NCBI RefSeq assembly: GCF_000739815.1
Contig: NZ_BBJJ01000044.1
Span: forward strand, 1 to 57,124
Origin: Paraburkholderia mimosarum LMG 23256 = NBRC 106338
GTDB taxonomy: Bacteria; Pseudomonadota; Gammaproteobacteria; Burkholderiales; Burkholderiaceae
Reading direction: 5' to 3'
DNA length: 57,124 bases
Each line of letters starts with the position of its first letter. Position 1 is the stretch's first letter. The notes below the pieces were generated by a model. That model made no database searches. It was not told where the DNA came from and was given only the letters and a program-made list of their open reading frames with translations. The position numbers were made by a program, and so were the translations under genes. Shown one piece after another: positions 24,842 to 33,381 of this stretch.

Positions 24842-25915
24842 TCAGTGCGCGGTGTGCGCCGGAATCAGCCTGCACGCGTGGGCCGGCATCTCGGCGAGCA
24901 CTGGCCGCCCCACTTCGAGGTCCGGCGTGTCCCGGGGCGTGGTGGCGGCGGTGAGCGTGAAGCCGTCGCAATCGATCGTCGCTTCGATCTGCGCGCCCAC
25001 GTCGCGAACGAAGGTCACCTTGCCGGCGACGACGTTCGGACCGGGATTCGCAGTCACGGGCCGCACACACACGTCTTCCGGGCGGATGAGCAGGCGAATG
25101 TCGCCCGAGCGCTCCGGTGCGCGCATCGCGCCATTGACGGCGATGCGCTGGCCGCCCGGCAGCGCGATGCCGGCGTCGGCTTCGAGTGTCACTGGCAGGA
25201 TGTTGCCGAGGCCGATGAAGTCCGCGACGAATTCATTCACGGGATCGCGGTAAATGTCGAGCGGCCTGCCGACCTGGGCGATGCGCCCTTTGTGCATCAC
25301 GACGACCTCGTCGGCCATCGTCATCGCCTCGCGCTGGTCATGCGTGACCATGATCGTCGTGATGCCAAGCCGCTGTTGCAAAAGGCGAATCTCGACTTGC
25401 ATCGCTTCACGCAGTTTCGCGTCGAGCGCCGAGAGCGGCTCGTCGAGCAGCAGCAGTTTCGGCGACGAGGCAATCGCACGCGCAATCGCCACGCGCTGGC
25501 GCTGCCCGCCGGAAAGCTGCGTAACGGGCCGGTTCGCCATGTGCGGAAGCTGGATCAGTTCGAGCAGCTCGGCCACGCGCTTCGCTTGCGCGCCCTTGTC
25601 GACGCCGCGCAAGCGCAGTGGATAGGCGACATTGGCGGCAACGGTCATATGCGGGAACAGCGCGAGCGACTGAAACACCATGCCGAAGTCGCGCCGGTTG
25701 GCCGGCACATGCGTGAGGTCGCGCCCCGCGAACATCACCGATCCGGAAGTCGGCGTCTCCAGGCCCGCGATGATGCGCAGCAGGGTTGTCTTGCCGCAGC
25801 CGGAAGGCCCGAGAAAACAGACCAGCTTGCCGTCAGGAACGTCGAGGTCGACGTGGTCGACGGCGAATGCGTTGTGAAAGCGTTTGGTGATGCCCAGCAA
25901 AGACAGATGCGTCAT
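24842..25915 (-). CDS. Spermidine/putrescine-type ABC transporter ATPase (PotA-like)
   Basis: 357 residues. The ABC core holds Walker A LGPSGCGKTT, Q-loop GMVFQSLALFPHMTV, signature QLSGGQRQRVAIARA and Walker B LLLLDEPLSALDAKLRE. The C-terminal third is a TOBE regulatory domain containing LLIRPEDVCVRP. This is the class of ATPases serving polyamine, iron, 2-aminoethylphosphonate and opine importers. Partner permeases at 25957-27722 and binding protein at 27728-28825 complete the system. The gene lies 41 bases after the second permease and 54 bases before the amino-acid binding-protein gene. Confidence 0.93.
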   Translation of the reverse strand: MTHLSLLGITKRFHNAFAVDHVDLDVPDGKLVCFLGPSGCGKTTLLRIIAGLETPTSGSVMFAGRDLTHVPANRRDFGMVFQSLALFPHMTVAANVAYPLRLRGVDKGAQAKRVAELLELIQLPHMANRPVTQLSGGQRQRVAIARAIASSPKLLLLDEPLSALDAKLREAMQVEIRLLQQRLGITTIMVTHDQREAMTMADEVVVMHKGRIAQVGRPLDIYRDPVNEFVADFIGLGNILPVTLEADAGIALPGGQRIAVNGAMRAPERSGDIRLLIRPEDVCVRPVTANPGPNVVAGKVTFVRDVGAQIEATIDCDGFTLTAATTPRDTPDLEVGRPVLAEMPAHACRLIPAHTAH

Positions 25916-25956
25916 GAGAGTTCCTTTGTGCCCGGGGACCGTGTGAGAGGCGGCGA

Positions 25957-26799
25957 TCAGAGCGCCACGCCTTCGTCGCCGACGAGCTTTTCGAGCACCC
26001 AGATCAAGGCGAAGTCGATCAGCACGATGAAGACCGCGAACGAAAACACGGTTGGATCGAGCGACGAAACGGTGCGGCTGTAGAGCCAGACGGGCAGCGT
26101 CATCGTGTTGATGCCATAGAGGAAGAACGTCACCGTGAATTCGTTAAACGAAATGATGAACGCGAACAGCATGCCGGCGAGAATGCCGGGGCGCATGAGC
26201 GGCAGCACGACGTCGACGAGCGCACGCCGCGGACTCGCGCCCATCACGCAGGCTGCTTCCTCGAACTCCGGTCCGATCGAGGCAACCGATGCCGCGCAGT
26301 TCTTGACCGTGAACGGCAGCGCCAGGATGACGTGCGCAATGACGAGCCGCCCCACGCCCAGATCCACCGGCAGCACATTGAAGACGAGCAGCAGCGAAAG
26401 GCCCAGCATCACGAGCGGATACACGAGCGGCAGCGCGACCAGTTGCTCGATCACCGCCTTGCCGCGAAAGCGGTAGCGCGAGAGTGCATAGGCAGCGGGC
26501 ACGGAAACGGCGGTGGCGATGAACATCGTTGAAACGGCTACGACGAAGCTCGTCGTAAGCGCGGTGCCCATGGAAAGCACGTCGCTCGCATCGGGCGACA
26601 CGAAGGTGTGCCACGCGGCCCGATACCAGTGCAAGCCGAAGCTCTGCGGCGGGAATTCGAGCGTGTCCGAATTGCCGAACGACATCGTGATCATCGTCAA
26701 AATCGGCAGCGCCGTGAGAATGAGCACGATCGTCGCGAACCATCCGGTCACGCGGCTGAGGCGGCCGGGCATCGTCAGGGGGATACGCAAGGCATTCAT
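25957..26799 (-). CDS. Polyamine-type ABC transporter permease (PotC-like)
   Basis: 280 residues with about six membrane helices (first near residues 18-40). The EAA-like loop lies near residue 190 as FEEAACVMGASPRRALVDVV. The start overlaps the stop of the PotB-like gene by four bases (ATGA). It forms the channel with that partner. The substrate is probably a cationic or zwitterionic nitrogen compound, judged from the neighbouring decarboxylase and aminoaldehyde dehydrogenase. Confidence 0.92.
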   Translation of the reverse strand: MNALRIPLTMPGRLSRVTGWFATIVLILTALPILTMITMSFGNSDTLEFPPQSFGLHWYRAAWHTFVSPDASDVLSMGTALTTSFVVAVSTMFIATAVSVPAAYALSRYRFRGKAVIEQLVALPLVYPLVMLGLSLLLVFNVLPVDLGVGRLVIAHVILALPFTVKNCAASVASIGPEFEEAACVMGASPRRALVDVVLPLMRPGILAGMLFAFIISFNEFTVTFFLYGINTMTLPVWLYSRTVSSLDPTVFSFAVFIVLIDFALIWVLEKLVGDEGVAL

Positions 26800-27722
26800 G
26801 AGCGGGACTCCGCGTGGTGCTGCAGGCTGCGCACCAACCGTTGCGAGACAGCCATGACAGCGAGCGTCGCAGCCATCAGAACGACACCCGATGCGGAGGC
26901 GGCGGGCCAGTTCAGCAGTGGCGCAACCTGGTCGTGCACCAGCACCGCGAGCATCGGCACCCGGCGTCCTCCCAGCAGCAATGGCACCGCGAACGCACTC
27001 GCGTTATAGGCGAACACAAGCAACGCGCCCGAGACGATGCCAGGCATCGCCAGCGGCAGCAGCACGTGGCGCAGCGTCTGCCAGCGGCTTGCACCGAGGG
27101 TAGCCGCCGCCTCTTCGTACGAGCGGGACACCGCGCGCATCGCGCTCGCCATGGGAAGCACAGCGAGCGGAAAGGCCGTTTGAATCAGTCCGAGCAGCAC
27201 GCCGTTCTCGCGGTAGAGCCACAACACCGGACGCTCGATCAGGCCCGTGGCCATGAGCGCGTGATTGACGAGGCCCGCCGGCCCCAGCATCACGAGCCAT
27301 CCATAGCCCTGCAGCAGGAGGTTCACGAGCAACGGCAGGAGCACGCCGGCGAGCAGGAGGCGCCGCGCGGTGCGCGACTGCGTACGCGCCATCGCCAGTG
27401 CCACGGGAATCGCCATCACGACGGCAACGATCATGCTCTGGAAGGCAAGCCGCAAGGTCAACCAGAGCGAGCGCAGGAAGTAGGCATCCCCGAGGTCGAC
27501 GTAATTCTGGAGCGTGAAGGCATGCCACTCGTTGCCTTGGACACCGAAGCTCATGCGCAGTACGGCGAGCGCCGCCGCGATCAGCACGGCGAGAAATGCG
27601 AGGATCGGTGCGAGCAGCAGCAATGGCGGCACGCGCGGCAGCGCCGTTGCGGTGCTGGGCCGGGCCGTCGAATCCCCGGCAGTTGCCGGCGCGCCCGCGC
27701 GGCGTGAGGAGAGTGCTGACAT
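26796..27722 (-). CDS. Polyamine-type ABC transporter permease (PotB-like)
   Basis: 308 residues from the ATG at 27722 (MSALSSRRAG), five bases after the binding-protein gene; an ATG at 27764 lies inside that gene. The N-terminal 35 residues are an Ala/Arg/Thr-rich cytoplasmic tail, then a helix at about 33-55. The EAA-like loop is YEEAAATLGASRWQTLRHVL. Together with the PotC-like partner it makes the heterodimeric pore. Confidence 0.92.
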   Translation of the reverse strand: MSALSSRRAGAPATAGDSTARPSTATALPRVPPLLLLAPILAFLAVLIAAALAVLRMSFGVQGNEWHAFTLQNYVDLGDAYFLRSLWLTLRLAFQSMIVAVVMAIPVALAMARTQSRTARRLLLAGVLLPLLVNLLLQGYGWLVMLGPAGLVNHALMATGLIERPVLWLYRENGVLLGLIQTAFPLAVLPMASAMRAVSRSYEEAAATLGASRWQTLRHVLLPLAMPGIVSGALLVFAYNASAFAVPLLLGGRRVPMLAVLVHDQVAPLLNWPAASASGVVLMAATLAVMAVSQRLVRSLQHHAESRS

Positions 27723-27727
27723 GGCGC

Positions 27728-28825
27728 TCACGCGGAAAAGATCTCGGTAAAGCGCTTGATCCATGCCGGCTGCAACGCGGCGAGCGCTTTGTCGTCATGA
27801 AGCACGGCCCTCTCGGCGATCTGCTGCGGCGATGGCACGAAGGCGCGGCTTTCTGCAGGAATGACCGCGCGCGAGTTCACCGGACCGTTGAGCACGTCGG
27901 CGGCCATGCGGCCCTGCACGCCGGCATCGAGCGAATGATTGATGAAAGCGTGGATGAGATCGATATCGCCGGGATGTGACTTCGGAATCACCGTGAACAT
28001 CAGCTGGGTGGCGAAGCCCTCCTTCATCCCGTAGGTCACGGCCATCTTGTACTCGGGCTTGCGGATCTGCTCCGGGAAGAATGCCGGCGCATAGATGCCG
28101 CCAATGTCGAGCGAGCCGGTGCGGAACAGATCGGCGACCTGGTTCGGGTTTTCGCCGAGTGTCAGCACGCGGTCCTTCAACTGGGCGAGCTTTTTGAACC
28201 CCGGATCGATATTCTGCTGCGAGCCGCCCGCCATCTTCGCTGCGATGATCGCCAGATCGACCGCTTCCGCCCACTCGGGCGGCGGCAGGAAAAGGCGCCC
28301 TGTATACTTCGGATCCCAAAGGGATTCGTACGTCGAGGGTGCGGTCTTCACGGTGGACGTGTTGTAGATGAGACCGTCCGACCACAGCAGGTAGCCGACG
28401 CCGAATCCGTTGGCGCCCGTCCGGTATTGCGGCGCGACGTCTTTCAGGTTTGGCAGCTTGTTCAGGTCCGGCTTCATCAGCAGGCCGGCATCGGCGAGGC
28501 CGGAGGCGCCGACGCCCGCAAGCGTGATCACGTCGTAGGTCGGCCGGTCGCCCGCCGCCTTGAGTTTCGCGACCATGCCGGAAGTGCCATCGGCGCGGTC
28601 GGCGATGACCTGCGCGCCGGTCTTCTGGCTGAATGTGGCGGCAATGTTGCGCAAGGCCGCCGCGCCGGTATCGTCGGACCAGGTGAGCAGCCGCAGGGTC
28701 TTGCCCGCATAGCGCTTCTCCTGTGCCCTGGCAGTACTGATGAATGGCATGGGCAACGCCGATGCCGCCAGAGCCGTGCCGATTGCCTTAATGGCCTGCC
28801 TTCTCCCCAGCTTGATCCCCTGCAT
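27728..28825 (-). CDS. Polyamine-type ABC transporter substrate-binding protein (PotD-like), Tat signal
   Basis: 365 residues. The ATG at 28825 is chosen because AGGAG lies 6-7 bases upstream; the ATG two codons earlier touches that site. The N-terminus has a twin-arginine motif (LGRRQAIKAIGTALAASALP) with cleavage near STARA, unusual for binding proteins and suggesting Tat export. The mature protein has KTLRLLTWSDDTGAAALRNI, YDVITLAG, GYLLWSDGLIYNTSTV and YESLWDPKYTGRL, the SBP_bac_8/PotD pattern. It lies 146 bases after the aldehyde dehydrogenase gene; that gap could hold an internal promoter. Confidence 0.9.
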   Translation of the reverse strand: MQGIKLGRRQAIKAIGTALAASALPMPFISTARAQEKRYAGKTLRLLTWSDDTGAAALRNIAATFSQKTGAQVIADRADGTSGMVAKLKAAGDRPTYDVITLAGVGASGLADAGLLMKPDLNKLPNLKDVAPQYRTGANGFGVGYLLWSDGLIYNTSTVKTAPSTYESLWDPKYTGRLFLPPPEWAEAVDLAIIAAKMAGGSQQNIDPGFKKLAQLKDRVLTLGENPNQVADLFRTGSLDIGGIYAPAFFPEQIRKPEYKMAVTYGMKEGFATQLMFTVIPKSHPGDIDLIHAFINHSLDAGVQGRMAADVLNGPVNSRAVIPAESRAFVPSPQQIAERAVLHDDKALAALQPAWIKRFTEIFSA

Positions 28826-28971
28826 GGTCATCTCCTGATTGAACCGTATGGGCGCTGCCCAATGCGCGCTGCCATTACCACAGATCACGCGAACCTGCTG
28901 CGTGAATGGACTCTACGTGCCTCAAAAAACGGCAACAAACGAAATCTCTGCATGCACGCCATGACAAAAGC

Positions 28972-30477
28972 TCATGCGCCGCGAACGCATTCCGGAGCGC
29001 CGGAGGCCCCGGCAGGCATGAGAACCTGTTTGATTTCCTGGAAGGCGGCGAGCCCGAACGGACCGAGTTCGCGCCCAATGCTGCTGCGCTTGTAGCCGCC
29101 CCATGAGGTCTGAGGAAAGATGGCCTGCGGCGCGTTGAGCCACACCACGCCCGCATCCAGCCCGGCCGCCACTCGCCTGCCCCGCCCGGCGTCGCGCGTG
29201 ACGACCGTGGCGACCAGGCCGAACTCGGTATCGTTGGCCGCGCCGATGGCCTCGTCCTCGGAATCGAAGCTGCGCAGGCACAGCACGGGGCCGAAGACTT
29301 CCTCGCGCCACAGCGGGCTTTCGGTCGGGATATCGACGAACATCGTCGGTTTCACGAAATAGCCGGGACCGGCTGGCGCCTCGCCTTCGATCACGAAACG
29401 TGCGCCGTCGTCCTTGCCGCGGGCGATGTAACGCTGCACGCGTTCGTATTGCGCGCGGTTGGCGAGGGGCCCCATCTGCACGCCGGCCTTGAAGGGATCG
29501 CCCACGACTGTGCGCGTTACCCGGTCTGCGAGACGCGCGGCGAGTGCGTCCGCTATCGGACGCTCGACCAGCACGCGCGACGTGGCCGAGCACATCTGGC
29601 CAGCGTTGAAGAATGCGCCGCCGGCAACCAGGTCGGTGGCAAGGTCGAGATCCGCATCGGCAAACACGATGATGGAAGACTTCCCGCCCAGTTCCAGGCT
29701 CACGCCCTTGATCGTGTCCGCTGCCGTTTTCATGACCTGCGCGCCAACGGCCGTGCTGCCGGTGAACGAGACCTTCGCGATGAGCGGGTGTGCCGCGAGC
29801 GGCGCCCCGACTTCGGTGCCCGTGCCCGTCACGACATTGACCACGCCTCCCGGCACCCCGGCGTCCGCCACGATCGCGGCAAGCTCCAGTTCTGGCAGCG
29901 GGGTGACTTCGGAGGGCTTGAGAACGACCGTGCAGCCCGCGGCAAGCGCAGGCGCGAGTTTCCAGGCCGTTGTGACCATCGGAAAGTTCCACGGCACGAT
30001 CAGCGCGACCACACCCGCGGGCTCGCGCCGGATGGTCGCCCGATACGCGTCGCCGGGAATCGATACCGCAGATTCGCCGATTTCGTCGAGTTGTTCTGCC
30101 AGGTCCGCGTAGTAGTCGAACGTGGCGATCACGTCGCTCACGTCGATTCGCGCTTCGTCCAGCGGTTTGCCGTTGTTGAGGGACTGGAGGACCGCCAGAT
30201 GGTCACGCCGGTCGCTTACGCCGCGAGCAATCGCACGCAGCAGCGTTGCGCGCTGCGCGCCGGTGGTCTTTTTCCATGTGCGAAAGGCCCGTGCGGCGGC
30301 CCGCGCCGCACAATCGACATCGGCGGCGTTGCCGGCTTCGACCTGGGCGATCGTTGCTTCGGTCGATGGGTTGACGACCGGCAGACGCTGCCCGCCCTCG
30401 CCCGCGCACCAGAAGCCGTCAATGTAGAGCTGCGTACGCAACGCGACGCCGGGCTCGAACCATTCATGCTGTTTCAT
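28972..30477 (-). CDS. Aldehyde dehydrogenase, aminoaldehyde/betaine-aldehyde type
   Basis: 501 residues from the ATG at 30477, which overlaps the decarboxylase stop by four bases. Catalytic Glu262 is in LELGGKS and catalytic Cys296 in NAGQMCSATSR; that cysteine context is typical of aminoaldehyde and betaine-aldehyde dehydrogenases. The cofactor fold shows VPWNFP and VSFTGSTAVG. The enzyme oxidises an aldehyde to its acid with NAD(P). Coupled to a 2-ketoarginine-type decarboxylase, the likely substrate is a guanidino- or amino-butyraldehyde; this is inference. A much longer open frame upstream on this strand is only a shadow of the decarboxylase gene. Confidence 0.92.
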   Translation of the reverse strand: MKQHEWFEPGVALRTQLYIDGFWCAGEGGQRLPVVNPSTEATIAQVEAGNAADVDCAARAAARAFRTWKKTTGAQRATLLRAIARGVSDRRDHLAVLQSLNNGKPLDEARIDVSDVIATFDYYADLAEQLDEIGESAVSIPGDAYRATIRREPAGVVALIVPWNFPMVTTAWKLAPALAAGCTVVLKPSEVTPLPELELAAIVADAGVPGGVVNVVTGTGTEVGAPLAAHPLIAKVSFTGSTAVGAQVMKTAADTIKGVSLELGGKSSIIVFADADLDLATDLVAGGAFFNAGQMCSATSRVLVERPIADALAARLADRVTRTVVGDPFKAGVQMGPLANRAQYERVQRYIARGKDDGARFVIEGEAPAGPGYFVKPTMFVDIPTESPLWREEVFGPVLCLRSFDSEDEAIGAANDTEFGLVATVVTRDAGRGRRVAAGLDAGVVWLNAPQAIFPQTSWGGYKRSSIGRELGPFGLAAFQEIKQVLMPAGASGAPECVRGA

Positions 30478-32168
30478 GCCGGCACCCGCGCAAACCAGTC
30501 CGCTTCGTTCACTTCGATTACGGTTGGGATATCGCGCGACACTGCCTGCTGCAGTTGGGCAGCAAGCGCATCGGGCGTATCCACGCGACAGGCCATGCAC
30601 CCGAAACCGCGCGCCAGCGCGAGGAAATCCGGCGTGTGGATATCGACGCCGACCGGCACGATGTCGCGCGCCGTCATGTAGCGGCGTATCTCGCCGTAGC
30701 CGAAGTTGTTCCACAGGAGAACCACAACGGGCACCCTGGCTTCCACGGCGCTGGCGAGTTCCGGCAGCGTGAACTGCAGCCCGCCGTCGCCGATCAGGCA
30801 AACCACGGGGCGATCGGGCGCGGCGAGTTTCGCGCCAACCGCCGCGGGAAGCCCATAGCCCAGCGTGCCGTAGCCAGTCGACGAGTTGAACCATGAACGC
30901 GGCTGCGGTGCGTCGTGCACGAAGTTGCCCGCATACACGGGGCTCGTCGAGTCGCCCGCGATGATGACGTGTGGCAACGCGGCGGTGATCGTGTCGACGA
31001 GGCGCTTCTGCGAGCGTGTCGCCGCGTCGTAGCTCGCCTCCACGGCATGCCTCGCGAGCGCAACCCGCTGCGCGCCCCAGTCGCGCTGGTGCGCCGACGG
31101 GATGCATTCATGCAGCCGCGTCGACAGGCTGCCAAGCGCTTGCCGCGAATCGGCGGCGATGGCCACGTCGGGATTGAAGCTGCGCATCAGTTGCTGCGCG
31201 TCGATGTCGATGCGGATCAGCCGGCCCTCGATCGAAAAGCCGCCGTCGAACACCACGTCGTAGTCGGTTTCGCCCAACTCGGTGCCGACCGCGAGCACGA
31301 CGTCCGCTTCGCGGGCCAGCGCCCGCGTTGGCGGCAGCGATTGCGTCGAGCCGAGCAGCAACGGGTGTCCGGGCGGGAGCAGGCCCTTGGCGTTGATCGT
31401 CAGCGCAACCGGCGCCTGCAGGCGCTCGGCGAGCTCCTGCAGTTCGGCCGCGGCGTGCAGCGCGCCACCGCCTGCGAGAATCAGCGGACGTTGCGCCGTG
31501 GCGAGCAGGTCTGCCGCCGCGGCGAGCGCTGTTGGGCACCCCGCCGGCCTCGATGGCAGCATGGCTGGCATCAGATTCATGCCGCGAGCTGGCGCGACGA
31601 TCACGTCCAGTGGAATTTCGATGTGCACGGGACGCGGCCGCGCACCGCCGAAAACGGCAAATGCCCGGGCCAGCACCTGCGACAGTTCCGCAGCATCGAG
31701 CAGCGTATGCGAGAACGCCGTAAGCCCGGCGAACACGTTGCGCTGTGACGGCAGTTCGTGGAGCCTTCCCTCTCCATTGCCGAGTTGGCGACGCGCATTG
31801 ACGCTCGATATCACCAGCATCGGAATGGAGTCGGCATAGGCCTGCCCCATAGCGGTCGCAATGTTCGTCATGCCCGGCCCGGTGATGACGAAGCACACGC
31901 CCGGTTTGCCCGTCACGCGTGCATAGCCGTCGGCCATGAAGCCTGCGCCCTGTTCATGGCGCGGCGTGACATGGCGAATGGACGAAGCGGCCAGCCCCCG
32001 ATAAAGCTCCACGGTATGCACGCCAGGGATCCCGAAAACGTGCTGGACGCCGTATCCCTCGAGCAAGGCGACGAGTGCCTCTGCGCAGGTCAGGCCGGTT
32101 ACGTGCGGCCATTCGATCGGCCTCGCGCCGGCTTCCCCGAAGCTGGCGGTAAGTTCCGGATAGTTCAT
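30474..32168 (-). CDS. Thiamine diphosphate-dependent decarboxylase, 5-guanidino-2-oxopentanoate decarboxylase-like
   Basis: 564 residues from the ATG at 32168 (MNYPELTASFGEAG). The three-domain TPP layout is clear: an N-terminal domain with YGVQHVFGIPGVHTVELYRG and the cofactor-activating Glu in TPRHEQGAGFMADGYAR, a central domain with LILAGGGALH, and a C-terminal cofactor loop GDGGLQFTLPELASAV ending in LLWNN. The first block matches AruI-type enzymes, which decarboxylate 2-ketoarginine to 4-guanidinobutyraldehyde; acetolactate-synthase-like relatives remain possible. It is the first gene of the cluster, coupled to an aldehyde dehydrogenase gene that would take the product. Confidence 0.86.
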   Translation of the reverse strand: MNYPELTASFGEAGARPIEWPHVTGLTCAEALVALLEGYGVQHVFGIPGVHTVELYRGLAASSIRHVTPRHEQGAGFMADGYARVTGKPGVCFVITGPGMTNIATAMGQAYADSIPMLVISSVNARRQLGNGEGRLHELPSQRNVFAGLTAFSHTLLDAAELSQVLARAFAVFGGARPRPVHIEIPLDVIVAPARGMNLMPAMLPSRPAGCPTALAAAADLLATAQRPLILAGGGALHAAAELQELAERLQAPVALTINAKGLLPPGHPLLLGSTQSLPPTRALAREADVVLAVGTELGETDYDVVFDGGFSIEGRLIRIDIDAQQLMRSFNPDVAIAADSRQALGSLSTRLHECIPSAHQRDWGAQRVALARHAVEASYDAATRSQKRLVDTITAALPHVIIAGDSTSPVYAGNFVHDAPQPRSWFNSSTGYGTLGYGLPAAVGAKLAAPDRPVVCLIGDGGLQFTLPELASAVEARVPVVVLLWNNFGYGEIRRYMTARDIVPVGVDIHTPDFLALARGFGCMACRVDTPDALAAQLQQAVSRDIPTVIEVNEADWFARVPA

Positions 32169-32680
32169 GGTTTGTCGCGTTCCTGGTTGGTTCCGCCAGA
32201 TGTCGATACTGGCCCGGTGCATCCTGTGCACACGCACCTGCATCGTTGTCCAAACCATTCTCAGCGGTGCCGCCTCGCACCGACAATCGATATGTTTTCA
32301 TGAGGGGCATGAGCTTCTTGCATGACCTTGCGAGAACCCAGCATTCGCGCGACTCGGTACGCGCCGCGATGCAACGAGGCACGCGCTTTATCTCGACGGC
32401 GGAGCGCAAGGGTTTACGCTAGCTCATTGACCGGCAAACACGCGTCACCCAGGTCTAAGGGCCCACCGACGAAGCATTGCATCGAGTCCTTCGGCATTCT
32501 GCACATTGGGCAATCGCATCATTGTCGCGATCCCACCGCAGCGCGGCATCTCGTTACCACCCACAGGCTGGAAATGCCATCATCACCGTGGTGAATGTCC
32601 CCGTATAAATTAAATAAACTTCGTCAATACCCTCGTCATCGCTAAGCTGCTTCTTGCTCTCTTACTTGGCAAAGCTTGCG
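32169..32680. promoter_or_regulatory. Divergent intergenic region before decarboxylase and histidine phosphatase genes
   Basis: 512 bases with no convincing gene. It must contain the promoter of the 11-kb minus-strand cluster and that of the plus-strand phosphatase cluster. The segment at about 32605-32630 is strongly AT-rich and includes TATAAATTAAATAAA, the best candidate for the plus-strand promoter. A small dyad TCACCGTGGTGA lies at 32583-32594. Confidence 0.4.
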
Positions 32681-33355
32681 ATGGCGGAACTCTACCTGGT
32701 GCGGCACGGCCAAGCGTCGCTTGGCGCGGACAACTACGACTGTCTTTCGGATAAAGGCGAACAGCAATGCGTGTGGCTTGGTGAGCATTTCGCGCGCAAC
32801 GGCCTGCGCTTCGATCGCGTCTTCACCGGCACGCTGCGGCGTCATGCCCAGTCGCTCGATGCGATACGCCGCGCGCTACCCGGCCTTCCCCTGGAACACG
32901 AAGTTCATCCAGCGCTCGACGAATACGATTTCCACGCGCTCTTTCGCGCACCAGGCGACGAACACCGCCATCTCGCGGATGCGTCCAAAGGCAGTCCGCG
33001 CGAATTCTTCAAGGCGCTTCGACAAGTGCTGCTTCTATGGGCCGAAGGCGCTCTCGATGCACGCGTGCCCGAAACATGGAATGCATTTCAGCAGCGCGTC
33101 GCGCACGTGCGCGAAATCATCCAGCGAAGCGGCGCGCAACGCGTGCTGGCCGTCACCTCGGGTGGCGTGATTGGCGCGATAACCCAACAGGTGTTGCACG
33201 CGAGCGCGACGACGGCTATCGCCCTCAACCTGCAGATCCGCAACAGCAGCGTCACCCATTGCTTCTTCAATCGCGAAGCGCTCCAACTGTCGAGCTTCAA
33301 CGCTATTTCGCATCTCGACGATCCGCTACGCCACGCATTCCAGACCTACGGCTGA
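32681..33355 (+). CDS. Histidine phosphatase family protein
   Basis: 224 residues from the ATG at 32681 (MAELYLVRHGQAS). The branch-1 histidine phosphatase motif LVRHGQAS holds the nucleophilic His; TLRRHAQSLDAI carries the phosphate-pocket Arg, an acidic general acid is expected around HPALDEYDFHAL, and the second His lies in the shifted VTSGGVIGAI block, where the usual SHGG is SGGV, so the last His is not obvious. It starts 27 bases before the APH-like kinase gene, so it likely acts on phosphorylated intermediates made by that kinase. Confidence 0.85.
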   Translation: MAELYLVRHGQASLGADNYDCLSDKGEQQCVWLGEHFARNGLRFDRVFTGTLRRHAQSLDAIRRALPGLPLEHEVHPALDEYDFHALFRAPGDEHRHLADASKGSPREFFKALRQVLLLWAEGALDARVPETWNAFQQRVAHVREIIQRSGAQRVLAVTSGGVIGAITQQVLHASATTAIALNLQIRNSSVTHCFFNREALQLSSFNAISHLDDPLRHAFQTYG

Positions 33356-33381
33356 ACCCCGACAGATACGCAGCAAGAGAT

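Noticed and set aside
24095..26083. Long open frame of 662 codons on the plus strand
   Set aside because: It lies antisense to well-supported importer genes and translates to an Arg/His/Asp-rich sequence typical of a shadow frame in high-GC DNA.
28972..31107. Extended 711-residue version of the aldehyde dehydrogenase
   Set aside because: The extra N-terminal 210 residues overlap the decarboxylase gene in another frame; the ATG at 30477 gives the normal family length.
15115..32440. The 15-base sequence ATTGACCGGCAAACA occurs near 15115 and again near 32424
   Set aside because: A few exact 15-mer repeats are expected by chance in a window this size, and the flanks do not match.
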